Source of the DNA: Papio anubis
Lineage: Eukaryota > Chordata > Mammalia > Primates > Cercopithecidae
Reading direction: 5' to 3'
Assembly: GCF_008728515.1 (NCBI RefSeq)
Contig: NC_044990.1
Location: 12,669,156 to 12,733,155, forward strand
Length of the DNA: 64,000 bases
The stretch's first letter is position 1. Each line of letters starts with the position of its first letter. A program made the position numbers and the translations under genes. Under the pieces are notes generated by a model. That model made no database searches. It was not told the DNA's origin and worked only from the letters and a program-made list of their open reading frames with translations. Shown here piece after piece: positions 1-12,100 of the stretch.

Positions 1-61
1 TTGGTTCTACCTAGAGCAATTCAGTTTGACTAGGGAAAAACGCCTTGTTCTTTTTTTTCAG
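1..61 (+). other. RFC3: RFC3 intron 1, 3' end
   Basis: Intronic tail with a polypyrimidine run (about 49-58) and a CAG acceptor ending at 61. The coding frame opens at 62 in phase 0. Confidence 0.9.
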
Positions 62-199
62 GTGCAGTGTGGCGACTTTCCTCATCTGTTAGTGTATGGA
101 CCATCAGGTGCTGGAAAAAAGACAAGAATTATGTGTATTCTACGTGAACTTTATGGTGTTGGAGTGGAAAAATTGAGAATTGAACATCAGACCATCACA
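62..199 (+). CDS. RFC3: RFC3 exon 2
   Basis: 138 nt, exactly 46 codons, phase 0 at both ends. It encodes the start of the AAA+ core, with the Walker A/P-loop GPSGAGKKT at about residues 42-50. The donor is ACA|gtaagc at 200. Because the length is a multiple of three, skipping this exon would keep the frame but remove the nucleotide-binding loop. Confidence 0.96.
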
Positions 200-3100
200 G
201 TAAGCATTTCACTTTGAGGCCCTGAAAGTGATTTATAGCAGGGACTTTCAGTCTTGGTCATGTATGCCCCCAGCCCAATTGCTTCCTAATGTATAATTTA
301 AATAAGAATTTCACAGGTAGTCTTGGGGCACAGGATTTGAGAGGTACTGATTTATAGACCTGTTATAAACAGAGCAAAGCCATTTATGTTAGATAGGAAA
401 TAAGAGCAACAGAGGGTTTGGGGTAAAATGTAGAGGGTGAGATTAATTTCAGATTGCCTAAGAAGACAATGTTTTAGCTGGAATTAGAGCTCAGGTTTCC
501 AAACTTCATTTTTCTGAGAGCAGTAATGGGGATGGAAAGAAAGAGAATCATTCTGAGAAAAATGTTAAACATGGTATCAAGTGACTTGTTAAAAAGTGGG
601 CAACTGACTGACTGGGAAAGGAGGCCTGAAACTCTGGGATGTTGAGAGGCTTCCTATGATCTTGCCCTTGCTAAGATGTCCAGCTTCATACCATGTAGAG
701 CATTTTTATGCTTTTCCATTATAGATGATGTTTAAAATCTAGCTGAAATGTATCCTTCTTTTTCCTACCCCGTTAGAATTAACTTTTCTTCTACAACTTG
801 TAGTTTATACTTTTAATAGTACTTACTTTGTTTTGCTTTGGTTGTAGTAGTTTATACATCTTCTACTTTGACAAGATTGTATTTGTTTTGACTGTATGTC
901 AAGAACATATATTCATTTTCATATCCTCTGGTAGAATGTCTTTACATATTAGGCATTGAAAAAATCATATGCTGAGTGTGGATGGCAGTGCTATAAACAG
1001 AATCTTCAGGAAGGTAACTGGATTTTAGGCTAGTGTTGATTAGCATATATTTGGATACATTGAGTTTGAGATACTGGTTGTATGTTGTGGTGGAAGTTCT
1101 TATATAGGGACAAATTTAACAAAAATGGTGTGAGATCTGTCAGAAGAAACTAGTATCTTATAGAGAGACAATAAACAGCCAATCAAATGGAATGTTGCAG
1201 CATGTTCCCAGATGGAAGGCTTAATAATTTAAATGATCTGTTTGCCCCAGGTGACACTATAAATTTCTACGAAATTCTAATTAAAATTCAAGTGGTTGTT
1301 ATAATTGTATGAAATGATCTTAAAGTCCATCATTTCTAAGACTAGCTAAAGTAATTATGAAAAAAGACTAGTGAAGTAGGGCTTGTGTTACCAGGTAGTA
1401 AATCATACTGTATGATTATTGTAAATAAAATAGTATTATATTGGCATGAAAATAGAGAATTAGACTAAGTGAAAATGGAAAGAGAGCTTAAAATGTGATA
1501 GAGGTCTATTTCAAATCAGTGGAAGAGGATGAGCCAACAGAGTGTGTCATCATAACTAGTTATCTATCCAGAGAAAACAAAGTTGAGTCCCTATGACATA
1601 ACAATTTATAGAGACAAATTCCAGATGAATTAAAGACTTAAATGTTACAATGAAACACTAAATATCTTAGAGTAAAATTTTTTAGACTATATGAATTGCT
1701 CATGGGTAAATAAAACCTTTTATAGGAAAACATTAAAACTGTAGAAGAGAAGTAGACACCTGGATATATGAATTTGAAAAATTGCGACCGGGCGCGGTGG
1801 CTCACGCCTGTAATCCCAGCACTTTGGGAGGACGAGGCGGGCAGATCACGAGGTCAGGAGATCGAGACCATCCTGGCTAACACAGTGAAACCCCGTCTCT
1901 ACTAAAAATGCAAAAAATTAGCCAGGCGTGGCAGCAGGCGCCTGTAGTCCCAACTACTTGGGAGGCTGAGGCAGGAGAATGGCGTGAACCCGGGAGGCGG
2001 AGCTTGCAGTGAGCCGAGATCGGGCCACTGCACTCCAGCCTGGGTGACTGAGCTAGACTCCGTCTCCAAAAAAAAAAAAAAAAAAAAAATTGCTATGGCA
2101 GAAATTATACATAAAATCAATAGAAAAAGTAAAGATTGTTACAAAATATTTGAAAGGAATGTATAAATAAGAGATTTTTGCAAATTGGCAACAGAAAGAC
2201 AATCTGGTAGAAAACTGAATAATAGATTCTTTTGTAACAAATAGTCACAGGAGAAAAATGTAAGTGGCAGTAAACACATGTAAGGATGTTTGACCTTTGT
2301 GATAGTCAAGCAGTGTGAGTCTATTATATACCCTCCAAACTGGAAAATTGGAAGGCATGATAAAACCTACTGTAGATGGGGAATGTTGGGGAAGAGAGTT
2401 GCCAGTGGAAAAGTGAATCGTTAGACCATTTTATGAAGCAAACTGGTCAATACGTACATACACATATGTATTATATTAAAGTTAGAAAACACATTCCCTT
2501 CAATCCCAAAAACTGGGAATCTCTTACATAGAAATGAAAGCAGTATATGTACACATATGTTAATTGTGGAATTGTTTGATTTCAGAAAACAAAATGTCCA
2601 TCAGTGTGACCAGCTTTGGAATATCCATGCCATAGGTTGGTGTGTGACTATAACACTGTGCTAGTTGTCTGAGAGGATTGCCAAGATATATTAAGTAGGA
2701 GAAGCAAAACACAGAGACTTGTGTATGATTTCCTTTTTTTAATTTTTATTTTTTACAAGAAATTGACACTCCACGAAAATATATTCGTGTATGTTTATTT
2801 TTGTGTTAACATGGAAAAGACTCAAAGGAACAGATCGTTTGCAATGATCTGTGTTTCAAATGGTTTACAGATTTGGTTTGGGGATTTCTGGAGATAAGGA
2901 AAAGAAAAAGGTAGTCACAATAAAACAGGATGTGTGATTTGACCCAATTTGTATAAAAACATGTTTATCTGCACATTGAGAAAAGAGTGGGATTAACAAA
3001 GTTAAAACATGGAATGGTGGTTATCTTGAGTTTTACTTTGTATAATGAAAGGAAAACCAATGGAAATACAAAAGAGTGGGGAAATAGGCAATAAATAAAT

Positions 3101-6100
3101 GTTAAAAATACCTTTTTCTTTGTCCACAGACTCCATCTAAAAAGAAAATTGAAATTAGCACCATTGCAAGTAACTACCACCTTGAAGTTAATCCTAGGTA
3201 AGTTACTACCATATAGAAATTAAGCATTTTTAAAGAAATTGGTTTTGGGCTTTCGTTTTTTTAAAGATTGAAATCCTTTTTTGAAGTAAATTGATACATG
3301 TGGAAGCACAGTTTATAAAACAGATTAAAGTGGAGCTGCCCTGCTTGAAATGGGAATCCTAAAGCCCTTACCGTTTTGCCTTCTGTGTCAAATAATTTTG
3401 ACGATGTATTTACCTTTTCTAGCTCTAGGGAGCTCATTGATGTACACAGAGTATATTATATTGTCAGTAAATTTTTGTTAAATTATATTGGCTCATTCAT
3501 TACTGATGAGCAGTGTGTCTAAAAAATTTACAGTGTTTGGAGTAAATATTTCAGAAATTGACTTTGAGTCGCCAGATCTTTCTTTGTCACTCTCTTTGCT
3601 TAAATTTCTTGATTGGAGGTATTGTAATAGTCCACCAACCAATATCTTTATTCTCTGTCATGCAGTAATAAGATTAGGAACTTGTTGGAGAGGCATTGAA
3701 AACTCATGCAACAGCTGTTAAGTATGAAGTGGTGTAGAAATGATTCTGGGAGCTAACTGGGTAAGCTGTAATGATCTGTGGGACTATATGAGTTCTTAAA
3801 GGAGAATAGAATTGAGGATATTGTCAGGCATACGCAACATGGGCAGTGGCACAGAGGCAAGAGTGAACATCCATTTCAGGGAGAGGGAGGAGACCAAATG
3901 GAGCAGGAGGAATAGCATTACAAGCTAATGTGTATGTTGTTTTCAGTAGCAGGCACTTTGTGAGAAGCTTTACCTGGATTATTACATTTAATCCTTAAAA
4001 CAACCCTAACAGATAGGTATTATTATTTTCTCTAGGCATCTCAAAGAAAACTAACAGAAATAAGGTTGTTGGGAATGGGTTTGATCATAAAAACAAAGGG
4101 AGTGTTAATTCCATAGACAAATGGAGAATGTTTTGGATTCTTGGCTAGGAAAATGATTGTAAGAGCAACACTGTAGGTATATTGATCTATAATAGTAGTA
4201 GTGACTTGGGAAAACTTAGTGGCTGTTTGAGAAAATAAAGTTAACTGCTTTGACCTGTTTTTCTCATTGTGAGTTCTTCTGAAGCATAGATAACCAATTG
4301 GAGAATAAGCCTGTTGCTTTCGGGGTGATTGAAATTAACATTCATTCAGCCTAAATTGACTTCTGTTGGTTTGAGAGGTCCTTGACTGGAGTGCCAAAGC
4401 AATAATATTGGTGTAAATGACAGATCAATATGGAGTTTTGACTTTGTGTCTTAAACCCAATTTGCTTATCTCATCGCCTTACTGAATCTCTGAGTCAGTT
4501 TCATTCTAGTGCTGGGAGCAGATTTCTCTTTGTTCTCTCTTAGATCTTTGCTATTTTGGGGATGTGGAAGAGGAATAGGGATTGAATTTCTGTTTCAAAG
4601 AGTTATTTTTTGTATTTTCAACAATTATAGATAGTTGAGAAATGAACTATAATTAGGTATTAATTTTCTATAGTAAGTACAGAAGTGTCAAAGTGTTTGC
4701 TAAACTGTTACCTAATTATTAGTAGTTGCTTTTTTTATGTTAACAGTAAACTTAATGTAAGAACATTTTTAGTGTTTTCAGTGATGTTAATCCAACTGGA
4801 ATATTGTTAGTATTTTTAATGACCCTAAAACTTTTTACTTTTAAGGAGCTTATAATTATAGCTAGGTGATATTAATTTTGATTGAAATTTTGACCACTTA
4901 AGAACCTCAACATTTTCCTTATAATAACAATATTAAGGGCATACTATATACCATTGTTTTTGTTTTGTGTAGTGATGCTGGAAATAGTGACCGAGTAGTC
5001 ATTCAGGAGATGTTAAAAACAGTGGCACAATCACAACAACTTGAAACAAACTCTCAAAGGGATTTTAAAGGTAGGTGATCAAAAGACTTCGTTTTATGAA
5101 GCTGACAAGCATTAGTGCTCTCTCTCTCTTTTTTTTTTGAGTTATGAAAGTGAACAAGAGAGAAGTATGATCTCTGTGCTCATGGGAGTTTATAGTCTAA
5201 TGGAATTGAATTTTATGTGAAAGAGGACTATTTGTGCCATCCATTTGATATTTTAGAACAAGATGAATAAAAATATGTGCTTTCAAATAAGAAAGTACAT
5301 GATTTTAAAATAGCTGTTCTTATGACCCAAGTCATATGTTCATTATCAAATATTTAGATAAAAAAGAAAATAATATCAGCTATATTCCCACCATCCAGAG
5401 ACAGCTACTATTAACAGTTTAGACTTTATCTTCCAAGCATTTTTTTCTATATATATGCATACATTCTTACTGGTGAGATTTTGTGATAATAAATATGCCA
5501 TCATTTATTGCTTTTGATACTTTTTGCCAAATTCTCTGTCTGAAAGTGGGTATAGATTTATACTACCAATAGCAGTGTTTGGGAGTGCTCATTTCTCTGT
5601 GACATTTACCAACACTGAAGACAATTCCTTTTAACCTTTGTCAGTTTGAGTGGAGAAGATAGCGTTTTGTTCCTCCTTACTGAGTGCGATAAATTTTTCC
5701 TTTGTTTAATATTGCTCATTTTTATTATTTTGTGAATTCCCTGTACATATTCTCAGCTGATTTCTTTCCTCAGTCTCCATATTTCAAAATAAATTTACAT
5801 TTATGAATTTATTTTTTGCTACTATATATGGAGTCTTATATTTTCTGAATGTTTTATATATGTAAGTTACTAACATTTATATCCTACTTTTATATCTTGC
5901 TGTGTTATTAAATTATCTTACTGTTTGTAATTGTCTTTTGATAGTTTGAGGTTTTTTTTAGATGTATATCCATATAATCTGTAAATTATTTTTGCTTTTT
6001 CTTTCCAATTTTTATGGCTCTAAATACTTTTTCTTCTCTAATTATGTTGGCCAACCCCCCAATAGTGTGCTTAATAGTAATAGAGATAGCAGATGTCCAT

Positions 6101-9100
6101 GGAAGGAAAGCCTTAGTGTTTTCCCATAATTAATTGCTGAATTTTGGTCTGAGGTATATATATTTGATCACGGTAAGAAAATATTCTCAAGTTCCTATTT
6201 TATTGAGTGTCTTTAACACAAATGTGTGTTAAATTTTGTCTGATGCTTCTTTTTCATCCATGAATGTGCTTTTCTGATTTTTCTTTAGTTCATTAATATC
6301 ATAGGTTGTATTACTGGATTTTCTAATATTAAAACTTTTGCTAGGCACAGTGGCTTATGGTAGCAATCCCAGTGCTTTGGGAGGCTGAAGCAGGAGGATT
6401 GCTTGAGCCTGGGAATTCAAGGTTGCAGTGAGCTGTAATTGCACTACTGTACTCCAGCCTGGGTGACAGAGCGAGACTGTATCCCTAAAAAAAGGCAAAA
6501 CAAAACTGTTCTGCATTTCTAGAGTAAACGTCACTTGTCATGTTGAATTAATTTTTAAAAATATGCTGTTTTCTGCCTACCAAGTACTGCTTACTCACTA
6601 TTTCCAACATCACTATGCAAAATAATGACATGTATATGTAAATGTAGGAAATACTGTGCCATTATCCTCAATCTGTTATTAATATTAAAAGAGAAATGTT
6701 GAAGATCTGTTATTATAAGAAATTTAGTTGAAATTTAACATTTTAGTCAAAATTAATAATACCTAATTACAATTACAAACCTTTAAAAGTGAAATGTTTT
6801 AGGGTCATTAAAAATACTAACAATATTTTACCACCCAATTACAGTTGAAATAACCTTTCACATGAAGCTTACTGTTCCTTAAAAAGAACAATAACTATTA
6901 ATTAACAGTTTAGAAAATACTTCGACTCTTTCACATCCATAAAGATGTTATTCTGCTCCTCTGCTCGACTCTTACATAACTGTTTAAATTTGGCGATGAT
7001 CCTTTTGTGTTGGTCATTTTGTAAAAAGTAAAGTGAGTTTTCCTGTGCTTAGGAAGCAGAGGCAGGCCAGAGAGTTTTTTCTAGGTCTGGGGCTCTACAG
7101 CTACCTCTTGTATTAGTTTTACAAAGTGATCAAAAATATATGACACTTTACTTGAGGCCAGGAGTTTGAGACCAGCAAAACCCAATCTTGCCAAAGGAAA
7201 AAAAAAAAAAAAAAATAGGCTCATGCCTGTAGTCTTAGCTACTTGGGAGGCTGAGGTGGGAAGATTGCTTGAACCTGGGAGTTTGGGATTGCAGTGAGCC
7301 ATGATCGAGCTACTGCACTCCTGCCTGGGTGACAGAGTGAGACCCTGTCTCTCAAAAAATAAAATAAAAAAATAAATTAAATAAATGACCTTGTGTTCTG
7401 AGCTCTATTCCCTATCTTATTTTCTGTCACCTTTATTGGGATTCTTTGTCTCTCTTTTACCTGTTCTCAGTTTGGATTCTGTTTCTGGAATTTCTTCTCA
7501 TTGTGGAGCATTGTCTTATTCTCGAACTCCTGTCCTCAAGCCATCCTCCTAGCTTGGCTACCCACAGTGCTGGGATTGCAGGCACAAGCCCCTGCACCAG
7601 CCACAGCCACATGGAACATTGTCTTAGAAAGGAGGTTCATTTTGGTATTCTCAGAGTCTACTGTTCTGTCAAACCTTACTGCGTCAGGGTTCCCTTGGTC
7701 TCACCCATAAATTGGGCTCTGTTGAATCTCCCACCTCGGTAAAACTGCTGCTTTCTTTGAGACAGTGTCTCACTGTGTTGCAACAGGCTGGAGTGCAGTG
7801 GTGCCATCACAGCTTACTTCAGCCTTGACCACCTGGGCTCAAGGAATCCTCCCACTTCAGTCTCCTGAGACTGCAGGTGCAAACCACCAGGCCTGGCAAT
7901 GTTTTGTATTTTTGTAGACATGGGGTTTTGCTGTGTTGCCCAAGCTAGTGTTGAATTCTTGCGCTCAAGGGATCTGCCTTCCTCAGCCTCCCAAAATCTT
8001 GGGATTACAGGCAGATTACAGGCATGAGCCACTGTGCCTGGCCAACTGCTTTCAAATTGGCCCCATCATGGTTTCTAGTATATTCCTGTGGGTGATTTTG
8101 AGCTTTTCCTATCTTAAAGTCTGTCAAAATCTTCCTCCCACACCGTTGCTGATACTATGTGGGCCTTTGCAGTTTTAGTTTCTTGTTCTCATGTGCTCAT
8201 GTTTGGGGTTCTTGGGTAAAGCTTGTTGCCTAGTTTCTGTAAAATGTTCATGCGTTCTTTGTCTTGGAATCTTTAGTTGTTCTGTTTATTTTTATGGGGC
8301 AGATCGAAATGCTGCATGCCACTAGTTCATCTGCTAGAAATAATTTGTTAATGTAATGAAAAATACAATACTGGATTCAGTTTCTGTCTCTACATTATTC
8401 CTGAACCGTGTTAAGGCTGATCTGTGATTGTGGCCAGATGGAATCTTACTTTATGGTGGCCAGATATCTTTATGCCTTGTTGCCTACATCTCTTGCACCA
8501 CTATTTTCCAAAGTCTATTCCTTGGAATTTAATATTTTAGATTAAGATGTACCACAGAAATGTGCTGCTGAGTAAAGTTATTTTGGGGAAATGCAGCACA
8601 GTACTTCCTTGTCTTGGTAAATTTTAGTGTATATAAATAAAGGTTGCAATGATTTCTACTACAAAGTAACTTTTTAACTTCATTTAGCCTAGTGTTTCTT
8701 GGTCTTGTTTGATTATAGATTCTTTTTTTTTTTTTTTTACTAGCCCTGCCAATGCAAGGTCTCACAATATTAAAAACTCAGAGCTGTTCCTATCCATACA
8801 AATCCTTAGTAAAAGGCGAAAGATTTATATGATCTGAAGAGAAACCGGAGTATGATTGTAGTGTTTTAAAATAAAAAATAAAGTAATTTTACCGTACTTA
8901 TAACTTTATCTTTGCCAAAGGGAAGAGTAGTATATCAGGCTTATTATTTAGGATTTCACCCTGGATAATGGGGAGGAAGAAAGAGACAAGTTAAAGTTTG
9001 AGTGAACTCAAGTTAAAGTTTGTTTTGTTTCTCTTTGACTCAGTGGTGTTATTGACAGAAGTTGACAAACTCACCAAAGATGCTCAGCATGCCTTGCGAA

Positions 9101-12100
9101 GAACCATGGAAAAATATATGTCTACCTGCAGATTGATCTTGTGCTGCAATTCTACATCTAAAGTGATCCCGCCTATTCGTAGTAGGTGCTTGGCGGTTCG
9201 TGTGCCTGCTCCCAGCATTGAAGATGTAGGTCAAGTTACGCTTTTCTGAAAAATCAGTTCAGATTCTCTGTATACTGTATGCTTGTTGTAAAAGAAGAGA
9301 AGCATATCAGTAATTCAAGAACATTTACAGACCTGGATGCAAAGTGTTAATATAGGAACAAACTAAAGCGTATAGTTATAAATACCAGATGCCAATATAT
9401 AGAAAGTGTTTTTCCCTTTAAACCCTCTTTACCTTGAACAAGTAGGTATTACGAATTCCACTAAACTAGGTAAGGGCTAGTTATTTACTGTCTTCTTTCT
9501 CAAGCTGATTTAGCTGTCTATAAGAGGAGGCCGGAATATTGAGAAAATAGATTTTACAAAGAGATGATGTGGGAATACCTAATCCCTAGGAAGGGAATTA
9601 AAGTTAGTATGAAATAACATTAATATTTATATTTATACACACAGATATATTTTTTCTCTATCATTCTTAACAACCATCAGCAAAAATTATGATTCCTCAC
9701 ATTAAATATCTTTCCTGCTTTTAATAGATTTTGGGAGATTTCATGCAAAGTAGGGATAATATGTAACATTGTGTTAGATGCAGAGTGGTAAGTTACTTTT
9801 ATATAAGTTTCACTTATAAGAATTTTGAGAGTAATATAGTTATAAGGGTCTAGAAGGATATCAACAGAAATCTGCTTTTTAATGGATTGCCCATTTTTGT
9901 TAACTTTATTTGTAGATTTGCCACGTGTTATCTACTGTGTGCAAGAAGGAAGGTCTGAATCTTCCTTCACAACTGGCTCATAGACTTGCAGAGAAGTCTT
10001 GTAGAAATCTCAGAAAAGCCCTGCTTATGTGTGAAGCCTGCAGAGTGCAACAGTGAGTGGAAGGGGTAGTTACATTCTAGGACTTCGGCTGCCAACCTTC
10101 TTGGCACCAGGGACCAGTTTTGTGGAAGACAGTTTTTCCATGGACTGAGTAAGGGTGGGGAATAGTTTCAGGATGAAATTGTTCCACCTCAGATTGTCAA
10201 GCATTAGATTTTCGTATGGAGCATGCAACCTAGATCGCTTGCATAAGCAGTTCACAATATGGTTCATGCTCCTATGAGAAGCTAATACCATCACTGGTCT
10301 GACAGGAGGCGGAATTCAGGCTATAATGCTGGCCTATCCGCTGCTCACCTCCTGCTGTGTAGCCCAGTTCCTAATGGCACAGACCAGTGGTTGGGGACTG
10401 CTGTTTTAGGACATAAGCACACTTCTTTTTAACTTCTTGTATTCTCTTTTTGTTGTGTAGATATCCTTTTACTGCAGATCAAGAAATCCCTGAGACAGAC
10501 TGGGAGGTATATCTGAGGGAGACTGCAAATGCTATTGTCAGTCAGCAGACTCCACAAAGGTACCAGTATAAAATGATGACAGTAAAGATTTCGTTATCAA
10601 GGTATCATAGAACATGTATTAACTACTTTATGCTAATGCCACATCACTTTGAATTATAATTAAATCCTGAATCTACGTATTAACCTTTTAAGGAAAATGT
10701 AGGATTCAACTTCAGAAATTTAGTGGTTCAGAATAGTTGGTGTGTGATATTGTGGCTTTTATTAAGCTGTAATATCGTGGCTTACATGTGATCATGTAAA
10801 AGTGGAGTTTATGTTAATTTTAATTTTCCTTTTAGGATCTCAGATACTTAATAGTAACATATAACACAAAGCTAGACATAATGTGTGTAGCTTTCTAGGA
10901 AAGGGCAATGTATAACTTTGCAATTGATAGTGCATCTTGTGCTAGAAAGACACCAGACTATAAGTCAGACTTCTAGTTCTTGTCCGGAACTTCTAACTAA
11001 GTGTTCTTGATCAGGTAACTTCATTTTAGAGTTTTATCTTCATTTGTGTATTAAAGATACTATTATTGCCTCGCCAAGGGTACTTGTGCCTTTGTTGTGA
11101 AGAGCAAAAGAGTTATTAATGGTTTGAGTAGATGACCATGGGTTCTACTAAGGATAGCATTGTGTATATACCATTTTTAGAAAGTATTTTTTGACACATT
11201 TGCTGCAAAATTGTTTCCATTACTTCTGTAGGTCTATTATTTGTAGGTTGACGATTCTGAAAATACCTCAGCCGCTAGTAGTTTCACTTATGGCAGCTTT
11301 GATTGAGAAGCACAGTTTGCTTTTCTCCAAATAAAAAATGACGACGTTAAGGCCCACTAACTTTGGAGAGTATGGAGAAGGTTCCTTAGACTTGCTAAAG
11401 CACAGTTTCATATCCTTGTTGGCTTTCTGAGCTTAGAAATGATCTTTGGACCTTACAGAGGGTAGTTGATCATTTTAGGGTTCAGAATAGACTGAGTTCA
11501 GAATATAGACTGAATAGGCTACAGCCAATAGAACTTATGCTTCCCTGGTCTAATGAAAATAATAGTGAGAGGAATATGCCATGTTTCTCCTTTTAATGAT
11601 ACATCTGATGAATTCTATTTTTTATAAGAAATTCTTCAAAGGTATTGTAATATATAGATTGGTGGAGGTGGATAGTGAATCATACATAGTGGGTACTTAG
11701 TATTTCATTTAAGGTTTGCTTTGAATTCTCAGAATTCAATTATTTTAGTTGAATAAATCAGTATATTTCTCCAAGAAGTACCAAACGTTATAAGTAGTCT
11801 CATTAGAAAAGAAACTTCGTCTTTAGAAAAAAAATATTCGTTTTATTTTATAAAATGTTGATTATCAATAAAGAGACCTCACCCTTTAAAGAGATAGAAT
11901 TCAAATAAAGCATGTCTTAGGGGCCTTTTACTTTTATAAAAGATTTCTGCACTGAAGATGACTTTCTTGTTTTTGTTCTGATATTAAAGAAGAACAATTG
12001 GTAGTAGTAGAACTTACCTACTTTTAAGGGATTTAGGTACTCGATGTTGTAATGTTTTTCAATTATCACATGCGTTTTTAAAACTACTTGATTATTCCTT

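Larger units (their letters stand above)
3198..4972 (+). other. RFC3: RFC3 intron 3
   Basis: GT-AG intron of 1775 nt. It holds a MIR-like fragment near 3945-4050. From about 4680 to 4935 it carries one arm of an inverted repeat whose partner is in intron 4. Confidence 0.9.
5071..9043 (+). other. RFC3: RFC3 intron 4
   Basis: GT-AG intron of 3973 nt. It contains a free Alu monomer (6340-6500), arm B of the inverted repeat (6700-6945), three Alu-derived pieces (about 7151-7385, 7520-7610, 7752-8042), and a 22-bp tandem duplication just upstream of exon 5. The stretch 5100-6330 is AT-rich with nothing I recognise. Confidence 0.9.

Noticed and set aside
8720..8740. T-run at 8720 as an Alu or L1 tail
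   Set aside because: No element sequence adjoins it; left as a simple homopolymer.
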